Of a stretch of DNA of 64,000 nt, positions 21,262-31,089 are shown piece after piece. Under the pieces are notes generated by a model. It was not told where the DNA came from and searched no databases. It saw nothing but the letters and a program-made list of their open reading frames with translations. Source of the DNA: Perkinsus olseni (Eukaryota > Perkinsozoa > Perkinsida); NCBI GenBank assembly GCA_013115125.1, contig JABANN010000113.1:1-64000 (forward strand), read 5' to 3'. Each line of letters opens with the position of its first letter. The first letter of the stretch is position 1. The translations under genes and the position numbers were made by a program.

Positions 21262-23044
21262 ATGAACCGTTCAATACCGCCAACCCTCGTCCAGGAGCTA
21301 ACCCGCTCAGCTGACCGATTGAACACCCTGGAAACTAAACCGATCCCCGAGCTGATCTTCGACCATATGATGAGTCGGCTACCAGTGGATGATTGCCTTG
21401 ATCTCCTCTGTGAGTCAGTGTAAGCGCTCTCACCGTCAACAACATGCGTAGATACACTCATTTGCCGACGCTCGGCCGCAGAGGGCCGCTCAGTGGCTTC
21501 AGAGTCGGCCTTGATACCGATGTAAAATGCTCGCATCTGTCCCGGTGGAATAAGGCTGTGCGGCAAGGTTCGATCTTCTCGGGCCGATCTTGAACGAGTG
21601 GCAGAGCACAACCCGGCTCGGTCCTCGGGACAGGTTGGAAGCATCCGGAGTCGGTCACAACGACCTCCTCAGAATCATGGAGCTGCTATCAGGTTCTCGT
21701 CTGCGTTGCCTTCGGTAGCGATGCCGTGCGAATCCTGAGCCTCCTTCTGACCCTCGGCGCTGACCCTGACCACCCCCCGCCCGGCTGGCCTTACTTACGC
21801 CCGGTCATCATAGCGTCACGACGGTACCCTCCCCATAGAAGAATTTTATGATCTGTTTTTTCTCAGAGGGGACCGAGGAATTCTCGAACTCCTATTGAAC
21901 GCAGCAGACACCTCTATAGTAGGCCGCCTTGCGGAGGCATTCGTCAGGAGTGCCTTCAGATTTCCTGCTCGTCCGCGCGCCCGACTCCGCCTCTTCTACC
22001 AGCGGTTGCGTCGTGTGACACAGCTGTCTGTGCGCTGTTGTTAGCAAAGAAAGCGGACGTAAACGAGGCCGACAAGTGGGCCGAGCCCTTGCTTTGAGAA
22101 ACTCCCTGTCCTCCTGTTGAGCGAGCCAATCTTGAAAGTCAGAATATGTTTTCTCGCGTAAAATCAGTTTATCGAGCAACCCTCGTGGAAGTGCACGGTA
22201 AAAGCTCTCTTCGGTGAGGCTTACCACGCCATCCGCGGGAAACTTGGTCCAGAGTGGTGGGTTAAATAACAAACTTTTTATTCGAAGCCGTTCAGAATCG
22301 CTGGGAGTGTTCATAAGACTGCCTCTGCCGAATTTCAGGAGCGATCTCAGGATCGCGTTCAACGTGTGAGAGGCGATCCTAGGAGCGCTGTTCAAACTCA
22401 GGAAAGGTCTAGTGAACACTCGGATGAAATTACGGGGTTGTCCACTAGAGGGTGTAGGGCACCTTAAGCCGGCCCCTGAGGCAACACCCGGGCTAGCTTA
22501 TGAACAACTCAACCATCTCCATGCTGCGACCGTACCTACTTCCATCCCAATTGAGCCGGAGAGCACGAAACTTGAGTGGAATTGACACCCGTTAACTGGA
22601 GAAGGCGTGCTGGTGTTGCTCCTCCGTTGTTGCTCATAGTCAACAGACCGGAAGGAGTGTAATTGTAATACACTGTGTAAAGGCTTTCTATCTAGTTTTT
22701 CCAAGCTAACTCGCTCGAGGGAAATCGGCTAAGGCGATTGGCGCAGAGTGAGTACCAGCTGGAGAAGTACTTCATGTAGGTTGACGGGCACGACGCCCCT
22801 ACACGTCGCGACCCGTTGCTCGAGCAAACGGATGTGTGAGTTCCTCCTCTACCGCGGCGCCGATCCGAGTAGACTGGACGCAGCGGGGAGGTCTGCGCTG
22901 GACGAGGCCGATGAAGCCGAGGTTGATTCGGTGGGCAGCAGACGACCTCGCAGGGGCCGCCCGAACTGCTCTTCTCAGGTGACCGAAATCTTACGAGCTT
23001 TTTCACCGTCAACGTATCTCACTTGTTTCGGACAACGGAAATGA
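21262..23044 (+). CDS. Ankyrin-repeat protein, multi-exon, incompletely resolved
   Basis: The first exon 21262-21409 starts MNRSIPPTLVQELTRSADRL and ends at T|GTGAGT. Ankyrin-type stretches follow in the same strand: DAVRILSLLLTLGADPD (about 21718-21768), GDRGILELLLNAADTSI (about 21868-21918), AVCALLLAKKADVNEADKWA (about 22020-22080) and TTPLHVATRCSSKRMCEFLL then YRGADPSRLDAAGRSALDEA (about 22790-22921). The last exon 22982-23044 (VTEILRAFSPSTYLTCFGQR) follows a 61-base intron and ends in TGA. LLL..GAD and TPLHVA are the ankyrin signatures. Middle exon borders are uncertain and at least one exon is probably missing. A long antisense frame (21892-22419) overlaps this gene. I favour the plus strand because of the ankyrin motifs. 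Ankyrin proteins are protein-binding adaptors, and the partner is unknown. Confidence 0.6.
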
Positions 23045-23049
23045 CTACT

Positions 23050-24360
23050 TGACGCAACTCGCATCATGTAACATCATTGCTCCCTTATTTTTTCAATAAC
23101 CATGTGATTGAGTTTCCCAGTCTTATGAACACGATCACCCTCGAGAGAACAAGAGGGCACAATGCCATGCCTGTGTCGTTGCCAACCAGACTACCACACC
23201 ATCATCCACTCAGCCATTTCTCATTCTCATCACGTTGCACGGCGGAGCACATGGAGGCACAGTCGCTTCAAACGATTCTTTTGACCCAACTCATGATTCG
23301 TGAGAGCCCGTGGGTGGCCTTCGTGACCCAGGCTCGAGATTTTGGTGTGCTGTTCCCGGGTCTTCTACGGTCGATCGTTTCGTGAGTACCATCCTCGATA
23401 TCAGTGTGTGGCGCGCAAGCCGGCGCCCTAGGAGCGAAAAGGCGTGACTAACTGTGCCACGGGCTGGCAGCCCGGGGCCGCCTGATGCGTAGTGGACCAA
23501 TCCAATCGATTCTTTCAACGTTGTACTCGTTGCCGATGTGCTACAACTGACAAGTAAGGTTAGAGTTGTTATAGAGCCATCAGAGTTAAGCGGGCCATGT
23601 ATATGCGTACACATGAAGTTCTTAACGAGTGAACCATCCTCGAAGTTTCCCCTTTCCGCATATCGGCTCGTTCCGGCCTATCATGTTCGTTAGTCGTTGA
23701 CTTGGCCTACTATCGTTAGTGCTCCTGCGACCCCTCAGTAAGTAACGAATAGCAGCTGCTGTTGAGCCCAGCCAGCCCTCTTAATTACTCAATATTGGCG
23801 ATACTCGTGAACACGATGACCTCGATGCTCTGAGAGTGCTCAACATTCCTCGCTTGATGAACAGGGCTTATTCAACAGGCTTAACCGTTCCCCACGGAAA
23901 GATACTTGCTAGTCTAACTAAGCCGTATTGTCGGCGTTGGCCTTGGGACTCACACACACTCACAAACACAACAATTTACTGTCTAAAATTTGACTTTTAT
24001 CCAGCAACGGGAGCACTCCATAAATCGTCGCTAGCTACCACTGAAGGACTTCACTCCCTTCTCGACTAAGTGAGAACAGAACGAACATGTTATTCGCCGC
24101 CCCGAGACTTCGCGGCATGAAAGCTCTTATATGATGCGAAGAACGGAGTAAACCATCAGAAATTGACGAAAGACTGCTCAGAGAGGTGTGAGCCGCTCGA
24201 CATACGATCAAAAATCATCCGACTTGCAACCGTGACAGAGGTTGATGAACATGTTCGCAATGGTGGTATGAAATTTCACTTAGTGAAACTGCTGACCTCA
24301 AGATCTCTGACCTATCCACGATAAGATGGATCGGTCTACCTCGACGGAAGTGTTCGGAAT
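23050..24360. other. No supported gene
   Basis: A 102-codon plus frame at 23077-23385 and shorter frames show no motif and no convincing splice signals. Otherwise featureless. It separates the ankyrin gene end from the 3' end of the minus-strand secreted-protein gene. Confidence 0.4.
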
Positions 24361-24363
24361 CGT

Positions 24364-25290
24364 CTAGGCCACAAGCCCGGATTGTAATTCTTGGACGTCA
24401 CAATAGCAAGACTGGCTAGTTACGTTGTGACAGTGTCCTTCGCCGAACTCCACGTTCTGGCAATAGTCATTGTAATTGGTACAGTTGCTCGAAAGGCAGT
24501 CGAACTTCCCGCCAGGGGTACTGGTAGTAGTGGCAGTCGTAGTAGCAGTAGGAGTGGCAGTACCAGTAGTAGCAGTAGGAGTGGCAGTACCAGTAGTCGC
24601 AGTAGTGGCAGTACCAGTAGTCGCAGTAGTGGCAGTACCAGTAGTCGCAGTAGTGGCAGTACCAGTGGTGGCGGTAGTAGTGTTACTTGGGGAAGGAGTG
24701 GTGAAAGTAGTCGGGCTGGTAGTAGTTGTCGGCACAGGACAAGTGCAGCCCTTGGTGATATTCAAATGGCAATGCCCACGGCCATACTCGTAATTCTGGC
24801 AGTAGTCCCCAGGTAGCCCACAGTCTTCAGAGAGGCAGTCCCTCTTGCCAGGGTAAGGGCCAGGCGTCACATCGCAGGTGCAATACTGGCTGGAATCTGT
24901 ATGACAATAGCCCGAACCTTGAGCGACGTTCTGGCAGTAATCGCTGAACGAAGTGCAGTTGCTTGACATACAGGCATACCCGTGAGGAGTGGGAGTTGTG
25001 GTACTAGTAGTGCCAGTCCCAGTAGTAGTCGACGGGCCCGATGTTGTGAAACCTGTGGTAGTGTTACCCGGAGACGAGGTAGGCGTGGTACTGCCCGGAG
25101 ACGAGGTGGGCGTGGTGCTAGCCGGAGACGGCCCAGGTGTAGTTACCCCTGTCGGCTGAGCCGTTGTTGCGTTGCCCCCACCGCCCCCGCCGCCACAACC
25201 ACTTAAAGAGGCCGTCAAGAGGGCCGTCATAACGCCGATGAGATACACATTTTTAAGGTACATTTTGTTGGTAAATCTGAGGAAGCGCAT
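24364..25290 (-). CDS. Secreted Thr-rich protein with three six-cysteine modules
   Basis: A single 308-codon frame. The N-terminus has a hydrophobic segment (YLIGVMTALLTASLSGCGG), so export is likely. A Ser/Thr/Pro stalk (about residues 45-100) precedes module 1, and a second Thr/Ala stalk (TATTGTATTATT units) of about 60 residues lies before module 3. The three modules follow C-x4-C-x6-YCQN-x(4-5)-G-x-CH-x6-C-x-C (starting near CMSSNC, CLSEDC and CLSSNC). The stalks look like O-glycosylation sites. DNA under the second stalk is a minisatellite (24536-24680). No known family was recognised. It shares its module with the neighbouring gene at 26062-26628. A secreted or surface, possibly host-facing, role is inference. 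Confidence 0.7.
   Translation of the reverse strand: MRFLRFTNKMYLKNVYLIGVMTALLTASLSGCGGGGGGGNATTAQPTGVTTPGPSPASTTPTSSPGSTTPTSSPGNTTTGFTTSGPSTTTGTGTTSTTTPTPHGYACMSSNCTSFSDYCQNVAQGSGYCHTDSSQYCTCDVTPGPYPGKRDCLSEDCGLPGDYCQNYEYGRGHCHLNITKGCTCPVPTTTTSPTTFTTPSPSNTTTATTGTATTATTGTATTATTGTATTATTGTATPTATTGTATPTATTTATTTSTPGGKFDCLSSNCTNYNDYCQNVEFGEGHCHNVTSQSCYCDVQELQSGLVA
24536..24680. repeat. Minisatellite coding the Thr/Ala stalk
   Basis: Repeats of about 18 bases (units such as AGTAGTGGCAGTACCAGT) inside the secreted-protein gene. Length variation between strains would be expected. Confidence 0.85.
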
Positions 25291-25840
25291 GCCGAATTAG
25301 AATTAAAACGATATTGTACGGCACAGAGCCCAATTCGGGATGCAAGGGGGTACTATTTATCTCGTGAAGAGCATCTCCCTGTAGAGACTGCACGCATGCA
25401 CATGGCCGTTCTTAGAGGAAGCGCCCATTCGAAAGACTCCATCAAGATCCCCTCCCCCACGACAGCCAGACTGTTTATAGACGCCCCATCTGAGTATCCA
25501 CAAGAACCGCAAGGTCGGGAATTTATCGCAATAAAGGTGTTTATCGACTGGTTTGGATGAGGATAGAGAATTCACGCGGAGTGACGCGGCAGTCGTGGCC
25601 TGACTCGCACGCATGCGCAAGCAGCGCACAGGGCCTGGGCGGCTTCAAGCTACTACCCGCCCTGCTGAAATGACTCGAGCCACCGGTTCGACGATTATCG
25701 ACGACCCCTTCTCATGTCGTGCGGCCCCGCCACCGGTCGCAGACGTCCCTGACCTCACTGAGCAGTTGCCGGTTCTCACGACGATGAGTTCCTTCGTCAC
25801 GCGCGGGCATCCAAATCGAGTTGCCCCGTGTTTCCCCCGT

Positions 25841-25912
25841 TCTGAAACACGGAATCGATTCTGGCATTGATTTTCACGCGTGAGTGCGGGTCCAGAATCG
25901 ATTCTAGATTCC
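25841..25912 (+). repeat. Hairpin repeat A, copy 5
   Basis: TGAAACACGGAATCGATTCT, loop with TTTTCACGCGTGAG, arm TCCAGAATCGATTCTAGATT, followed by the family flank GCTTATTGAACGACCCC. Confidence 0.85.
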
Positions 25913-26061
25913 AGGTTTAGCTTATTGAACGACCCCATTGACTTGGACTCAACAAAAGAAGGGTGATGCTATTCAAAATGGGTGTTTCGAGTAACTCTAA
26001 ATGGCCAAAAACAGGCCGATTACTTCAGAGTGTCGACAGAGGTTGCTCAGCAGGCAGCCTC

Positions 26062-26628
26062 TCAACCCCTCAAAGCGCCGATCACCTTGCCCGCATCAGC
26101 ATCGCTGCAGCTGCAGTCGACGGAGATATCGAGGTGGCAGTTTCCAGGGAACCCTGGACGAGAGTTCTGGCAGTAGTCGTAGGCGGCGGGGCACTTGGCG
26201 TGCTGACAAGACACGGCCGGCTTGCTCGGATCGGGAGTGGGCAAATCGCTAGGCGCCGGCTCATCGCACTGGCAAGAGATCTTCCTGTCGGCGAAGCAGT
26301 GGCCGGTCAGCTTCCCACCCATGTCGACGACGTTCATACAGTAGTCGCCCTGGAGACTCTCAGCCTTGCAGGAAGTAGAAAGACAGGAACCCTTAGGAGG
26401 GATAGCAGTGGTGGTCGTAGTGGTAGTGGTAGCGCCACCGCTCTTCGTGCTGGTGGTGCTGCCCTTGCCGCTGGGGGTGGCCGTAGTGCTCCCAGTAGGA
26501 GCTGCAGTAGTGCTGCCGCCGGCCGGCGTGGCCGTGGGCGCAGCGGTAGTGGTAGTACCGTCGTTCTCGCTGCAGCCGTGCAAGGCAACAGCGGAGAAAG
26601 CAGCGATGGTCAAGCTGATGATATGCAT
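26062..26628 (-). CDS. Secreted Thr-rich protein with two six-cysteine modules
   Basis: A single 188-codon frame from ATG 26628. A signal peptide (HIISLTIAAFSAVALHGC) leads into a Thr/Ala/Gly-rich stalk up to about residue 78, then two cysteine modules: CLSTSC...YCMN...GHCF...CQC and CQHAKC...YCQN...GNCHLDISVDCSC. The second is the same module as in 24364-25290 (YCQN, CHLDI/CHLNI, C-x-C). Gene order and shared architecture indicate tandem duplication followed by divergence. No membrane anchor is visible at the C-terminus (ends GKVIGALRG). A plus-strand frame of 306 codons (25963-26883) covers the same DNA and is rejected as a shadow. Confidence 0.7.
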   Translation of the reverse strand: MHIISLTIAAFSAVALHGCSENDGTTTTAAPTATPAGGSTTAAPTGSTTATPSGKGSTTSTKSGGATTTTTTTTAIPPKGSCLSTSCKAESLQGDYCMNVVDMGGKLTGHCFADRKISCQCDEPAPSDLPTPDPSKPAVSCQHAKCPAAYDYCQNSRPGFPGNCHLDISVDCSCSDADAGKVIGALRG

Positions 26629-27050
26629 GATGATAACAAGAGGGCGAAGACAGAGGCGTTCGAGGGAGACGGGAAGAATCCTCGATCCATCCCGTCTCGT
26701 CTCAAAAATCTCGTCCCCGTCACGTCTCGTGCGATCGTCAGGTCATTTCTCAGAGTCACCCTCCATTTCCTGCCGGCCACTCCGTTCAGTATCGTCATTA
26801 ACTTTACGCGAGGGAAGCCCAGCCATTCCGTGTGCTGTGAAGGGAGCGTGTCACGAGCGCATCAATTCGCGTCACGGCGTTAGACCACCAGTCTCGTCTC
26901 TCACCCCACTTCGCTCCGTCTTTTTTGCCCCCTTCTTCGTGAGCCCAATATGGGCTGGGCCCTCAGCCCAGCTTGCTCGCCCTATATGAGAATGTTTGGG
27001 CGCAGGTCTGCTGAGTCAGCCAATGGGAACGGCCCCTATCGCTTCACGCT

Positions 27051-27114
27051 TCAAGCAGCACACTTCTCGTTGCAGTAGCCTACTGCAAAGAGAGAGTGCG
27101 AGTGTGCTGCTTGA
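27051..27114. repeat. Imperfect inverted repeat
   Basis: TCAAGCAGCACAC and GTGTGCTGCTTGA form the outer arms. TTGCAGTAG and CTACTGCAA form the inner arms. Confidence 0.75.
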
Positions 27115-27151
27115 ATAAGCCTACTGCCAGTAGGTGTAGGTCACCTACACC

Positions 27152-27186
27152 TTGTGTTCCACACCTACAGTAGGTGTGGAACACAA
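27152..27186. repeat. Perfect palindrome, 17-base arms, overlapping repeat B
   Basis: TTGTGTTCCACACCTAC, one A, then its exact reverse complement. The right arm is the start of repeat B copy 2. Confidence 0.9.
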
Positions 27187-27258
27187 CATAAGTAGATTGG
27201 GCTTATAGTGAACGAGATAGAGCAGATAGGAAGTGGAGTAGTTGAGAGAACTGATTGA
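27170..27258 (+). repeat. Dispersed repeat B, copy 2 (partial)
   Basis: GTAGGTGTGGAACACAACAT through GAACGAGATAGAGCAGATAG to GAGAGAACTGATTG matches 7253-7330 nearly base for base. Confidence 0.8.
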
Positions 27259-28132
27259 CGAATCGTCGAAGTGCGTCCTTCTCGTTGCACCATACCTGAA
27301 AGCCGCTCTACTTCTCGGGAGTTAGGGAAAGGTGGTACGCGAGAATAATTGTGGAAAGACCCGAAGCGTCAGAAATGCGTAGTATGGGCCGGAGACCATC
27401 GGCTCATCATAGAGCAACGATAAACGATTCATTGAACATTTCCACCAAACCGCTCGACGAACGTAGTAGTAAATCCGCGCCTGTTTGAAGTGCCATGGAG
27501 TGCAAGTGTTCGGTCTCCTCCCGGATGGTTGACGGTGGGCTCGAAAAAGATACGCGGCAAAGTCCCGCAAATCTACGCGAAAGTTTCGCGGCGAAACAGG
27601 AATCAGATAACGCGATACACGAGTCAGTCGATGAAACGTTTGTGTTACCATATCGCACGTACAAGGATCAACTCCGGGGTGGCTTGCTTCTTTCCGCTAC
27701 GCGCAACATGGTGTCTTACACCGTATCTCCACCGGCGCTCAACCGACAGCACTTCTGAGCTACCCCGAGAAATACCCGCAAAACGGTTGTGCGCAAAGCA
27801 AGAACTTAATAACGATTTGCTGGGAAATTCTCAACAGAGACCTTGATATTCCCTCGAGGGCGATGTTTTCTGAAGCCAGGAACTTGGGCAGCGGTTCTGA
27901 GCACGTTCTACACCCCGTTGGGGAGCTCTGAGGAACTGTGTGCGATTTATACAGAATCCGTAATCGACCCACTGACAACACAACCCTCATGACACATACA
28001 AACGAAACTTTAATTCACACGTTTTACTTTATACTTCTTTAGAAATACTAGAAAAGGTTAATCTCAGCAGGAGCAACAGGTCCAGATAGCTGGAGGAGAT
28101 TAGTAGACGATCGACACGGCAGTATCGCCACT

Positions 28133-28354
28133 TTAACAGGGGATCTCAGCGTTTGAGCCGACCTCGTGCAGGTTGTGACACTTCCTGTCTTCTCCGCAAT
28201 AACTGAAGATGCAGTCGGGACGCTCGTCACAAATACGTTGGCAATGGTCTCCACTGGCGCGAAGGAGCTTATCGGCGATGACGAAGGCAGAGCCCGAGGC
28301 TTGGACGGAGTGGGCCAGGAGGCAGACGATGGCGACAATGGTGTAGACGAACAT
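28133..28354 (-). CDS. Small secreted cysteine-rich protein
   Basis: From ATG 28354 the 73-residue product starts MFVYTIVAIVCLLAHSVQA, a clear signal peptide. The mature part has six cysteines (CQRIC, CIFSYC, CHNL and a final C before the stop) and is of PAN/apple or small-toxin-like size, though no family is certain. A longer in-frame version without ATG exists upstream (to 28384). It is the third small secreted cysteine-rich gene in a row on this strand, but its spacing of cysteines differs from the module of the other two. Confidence 0.55.
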   Translation of the reverse strand: MFVYTIVAIVCLLAHSVQASGSAFVIADKLLRASGDHCQRICDERPDCIFSYCGEDRKCHNLHEVGSNAEIPC

Positions 28355-28389
28355 TACTCTGCTGAACAGGAGAGGTACTGTCAACTATA

Positions 28390-29450
28390 AAACGACTACT
28401 GCACCCTCAAGAAGAACATGGAGATGGTCGCTGAAAGCAAAGATCTTGAATATTCAGCCACTGCATCTAATTGTAAGACGTAATGCTTTAACGGTATCAA
28501 CGATGAACATTGAGCGGTTTCAACAATGAACATGCAAAGACGAAACGCATAGAATGTCCCAATCACACAAAGACGAGCGCCACTGCCTTGCCCGAGTGGC
28601 ATGTTTGGGATGTTTGGCGGCTGGCTCACCTCATACGCGCCAAGACTTGGCGTGTGTGAAGTTAGCTTGGCGGCCAAGCTGACGGAAGGAATAAGCTCAG
28701 TGCATTTCTGAATAGCCATGCAAAAGGAACATACCGGTATCCTTGTCTGACTACCACGCTAACAACATGCAACAGTCGCTGTCTCTTCAAGGTCCGGCGG
28801 ACTCTCAGTGGGAGTCTGTGTTGAGGGAGAGTGAGAGAGTCTCCCTCTCCCTCAACGGAACACTTATCGAAGTGAGTGAATTTGACTCGTAACTGCTGTT
28901 GGTTACCAACAGATGGTGGTCCTCGTGCAGCATGGATGCTTGGCGGGTGTATCCAGGCGAAGATGTCGCCACGCATGTGTACCCATACTAGCTTCGCATC
29001 GTCAACCCATTCTCTCATTTATTCCATTGTCTAGACGACACCTGAGGCTACGTCAAACGGCCACAGTATGATGTATCTACACAATTGTTGTCCCTTCCTG
29101 AGGGAGTCCTTCCTACTTAACCTCGCTCGATCTGTCTCCATATGTCTTTCGCTGTTGCTAACATTAGTATCTCCTCTCAAGTTACCTTATTGAGTTCCTC
29201 AAGTACACTACACAAGGCTCGATTGTGTTACACTGGTGGCTGATGTCGATGAGCTTCGCGCTTAACCGTTTCGTGGTTCTCCTCCTCCCCGTCTCACCCG
29301 CTCATCAACACAAGCTGGAAGGAACGTGCGAAATTCATAAAATTCTACCCAACATGCTAGTTCTCATCTACGATTGTCAAACTCGATCCTCCAGCGTCGG
29401 CTTCATCCCACCACTCAAATGGGACGACGTCAACGGGGTCGATCAATACT
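28390..29450. other. No supported gene
   Basis: Only short motif-free frames. A GGCGGCTGG...GCTTGGCGGCCAAGC stretch near 28616-28680 has weak inverted repeats. Confidence 0.4.
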
Positions 29451-29451
29451 G

Positions 29452-31083
29452 TCAAGCAGAGTACTTGTCCACGGCCGCATCCGAGATCACAGCCACGTGC
29501 TCAAGATCGCGGAAAGCCTGAGTAAAGGAGTGCTAGAGGTGTCAGAAAAGAAGCGCCAACTGACCTCGTTGTAGTCCAGACAGAAGCCAACAACGAAGGC
29601 GTTGGGTACCTAGCATCACACAATTCCGTGGCGCGCGGGAAAGGCGCTACTAACCCCTACCGTGAAACCAGCGAAGTCCGCCTTGAATTTGGATGTGCGC
29701 TTTTCTATAAGACAAGCAACCTGAGTCAGAAATCCCAGTCGTTCCAGGCCCAGAAGAGAAAAGAATGGAAAAGAAAAAAAAGAACAAACTGTGTCATTAT
29801 GAAAAGTCTGCGTTTGCATGCTTCTCCATTATAATTATGAAGGAGACTTAGCCATGTCTCACGTGGCCGCATCACCTATTTACTTATTGTGGTTTGGTTC
29901 GCCCTACCAAGAACCTTACAAACTCCAAAATTGCCCTCAAGGTGGTTTGGAGTCGCCTGGCCGTATGACGGCCGCGAGAAAGAGAAAGTGAGACTCCCGC
30001 ATCAAGCGCTGCCATTCTCAGACTGGCCCGTCTAAGTGATGATTCCAGAAAACTACAATGGGAAGTACTCCACGCTACGCTCACCTTCAGAGAGCTCGGC
30101 TCATACTCAGTCAATCTCCTACAGAATTTATGAAGGGTCGTTCCAGAGTTGATGAGATCGTCAACCACCAGCACGTCTCTGCCAGACAGGACCTACAGGC
30201 GCGTCTGATGTTCCCTCGGCCGTTAATGCAACACACGGGTTGGTGCCACGAACCGCGTTGCGCTGTCGCCGAAAGACGCAGTGAACAACAGCAACTCTGT
30301 CGACACATCATGTGTCACACATGCTGTACTCACGCGGCGGCTGGAAACGGCAAGCGGGCGCTCTTTTCTCGACTAGGAGAGAACTGTGGCGAACGGGAAA
30401 GTTGTCAGAGTATCTTGCAATTGATGCTACCATGAGAGAAGTAGGGAGCATGATGCAGTAGGAATGTGTTAAGAAGATGTGATACCACGGAGTGCGAAGG
30501 TGCGATGAGAAGGTCGTGATACCACGCAACCAAAACTGATATACACGAAACGGCTAGAAAGTTGTATTGCGGCGGAATCGTCACGGAACGGCCGGGGGGT
30601 GAACTTACTGACAGATCCTCGCTCATGATGCTGACCCTTCCGCTGTGTTCAAGATTCTTGCCGTAACTCTTGATGCTCACGTAGTGCTCTCTGTATGGGG
30701 GTGTTGTATGACCAGTAGTGTATCTTGCAAAACTTGCATAATCTCGAAATTCCTCAACTCCAGTTTGTTCACGACCATGACTGCTCATACCAACTTTTTC
30801 GCAAATCCTAGGCCAGCCCACCTGTGTATCCGACCAAGGTACCCCACAAGCTCTGTGAAGAACCCTCGACTGCTTTTCAGTACACACACTATATCGAGCT
30901 CACGTTCACCGTAACTGAATCTTGCATTCTTGCTCTCTCTTGCGTTTCCTCAACTACTATTCTCTGATATCCATCGCCAGCTTTTCTGTCCTGTTCTGAA
31001 TAACGCCCCTTGGCAATATAACATGGCTCAGATCCTTCGCATAATGAGGAGGGACCAGAAAGTGATCGACCTCGTATTGGTCC
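29452..31083 (-). CDS. HGPRT: Hypoxanthine-guanine(-xanthine) phosphoribosyltransferase
   Basis: Minus-strand exons 30958-31083, 30822-30914, 30609-30690, 30085-30192, 29661-29720, 29565-29609 and 29452-29517 join in frame with GT-AG introns and end in TGA. The N-terminal exon is not located. Motifs run in family order: FLVPPHYAKDLSHVILPRGV (human: FCIPNHYAEDLERVFIPHG), DIVCVLKSSRGFFTELVGYL, YVSIKSYGKN, the PRPP loop DVLVVDDLINSGTTLHKF, VACLIEKRTSKFKADFAGFT, FVVGFCLDYNE and AFRDLEHVAVIS...KYSA. It salvages purine bases with PRPP to nucleotides in the cytosol, essential in most alveolates that cannot make purines. The first intron (30915-30957) is only 43 bases and consists almost wholly of the reversed TTGC-CTCAACGC element. 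Xanthine use cannot be judged. Confidence 0.93.
30915..30957 (-). repeat. 43-base intron made of an antisense intron element
   Basis: The intron of HGPRT starts GTAGTTGAGGAAACGCAAGA, continues GAGCAAG and ends GATTCAG. It is the reverse complement of the TTGC...CTCAAC motif seen before acceptors elsewhere. Confidence 0.8.
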
Positions 31084-31089
31084 CTGACA

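Larger units (their letters stand above)
26640..28130. other. No supported gene; nested inverted repeats and repeat B
   Basis: Open frames here lack motifs. Structure is concentrated at 27051-27258: an imperfect inverted repeat (27051-27114), a perfect palindrome (27152-27186) and a partial copy of repeat B (27170-27258). Confidence 0.5.

Noticed and set aside
21054-21644. 196-codon minus-strand ORF
   Set aside because: It overlaps the plus-strand first exon of the ankyrin gene, has skewed Arg/Ser composition and has no motif.
21892-22419. 175-codon minus-strand ORF (SLTEESFYRALPRGLLDKLI region)
   Set aside because: It overlaps plus-strand ankyrin exons. No motif or splice pattern was found, though the part 22100-22320 looks protein-like and cannot be fully excluded.
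25963-26883. 306-codon plus-strand ORF
   Set aside because: It lies antisense over the minus-strand secreted-protein gene with signal peptide and cysteine modules. Low-complexity GC-rich DNA keeps the other strand open.
29884-30174. PRPP-loop ORF first read as ribose-phosphate pyrophosphokinase
   Set aside because: Flanking exons (HYAKDL, IKSYGKN, KRTSKFKADFAGF, CLDYNE) fit HGPRT in order and phase.
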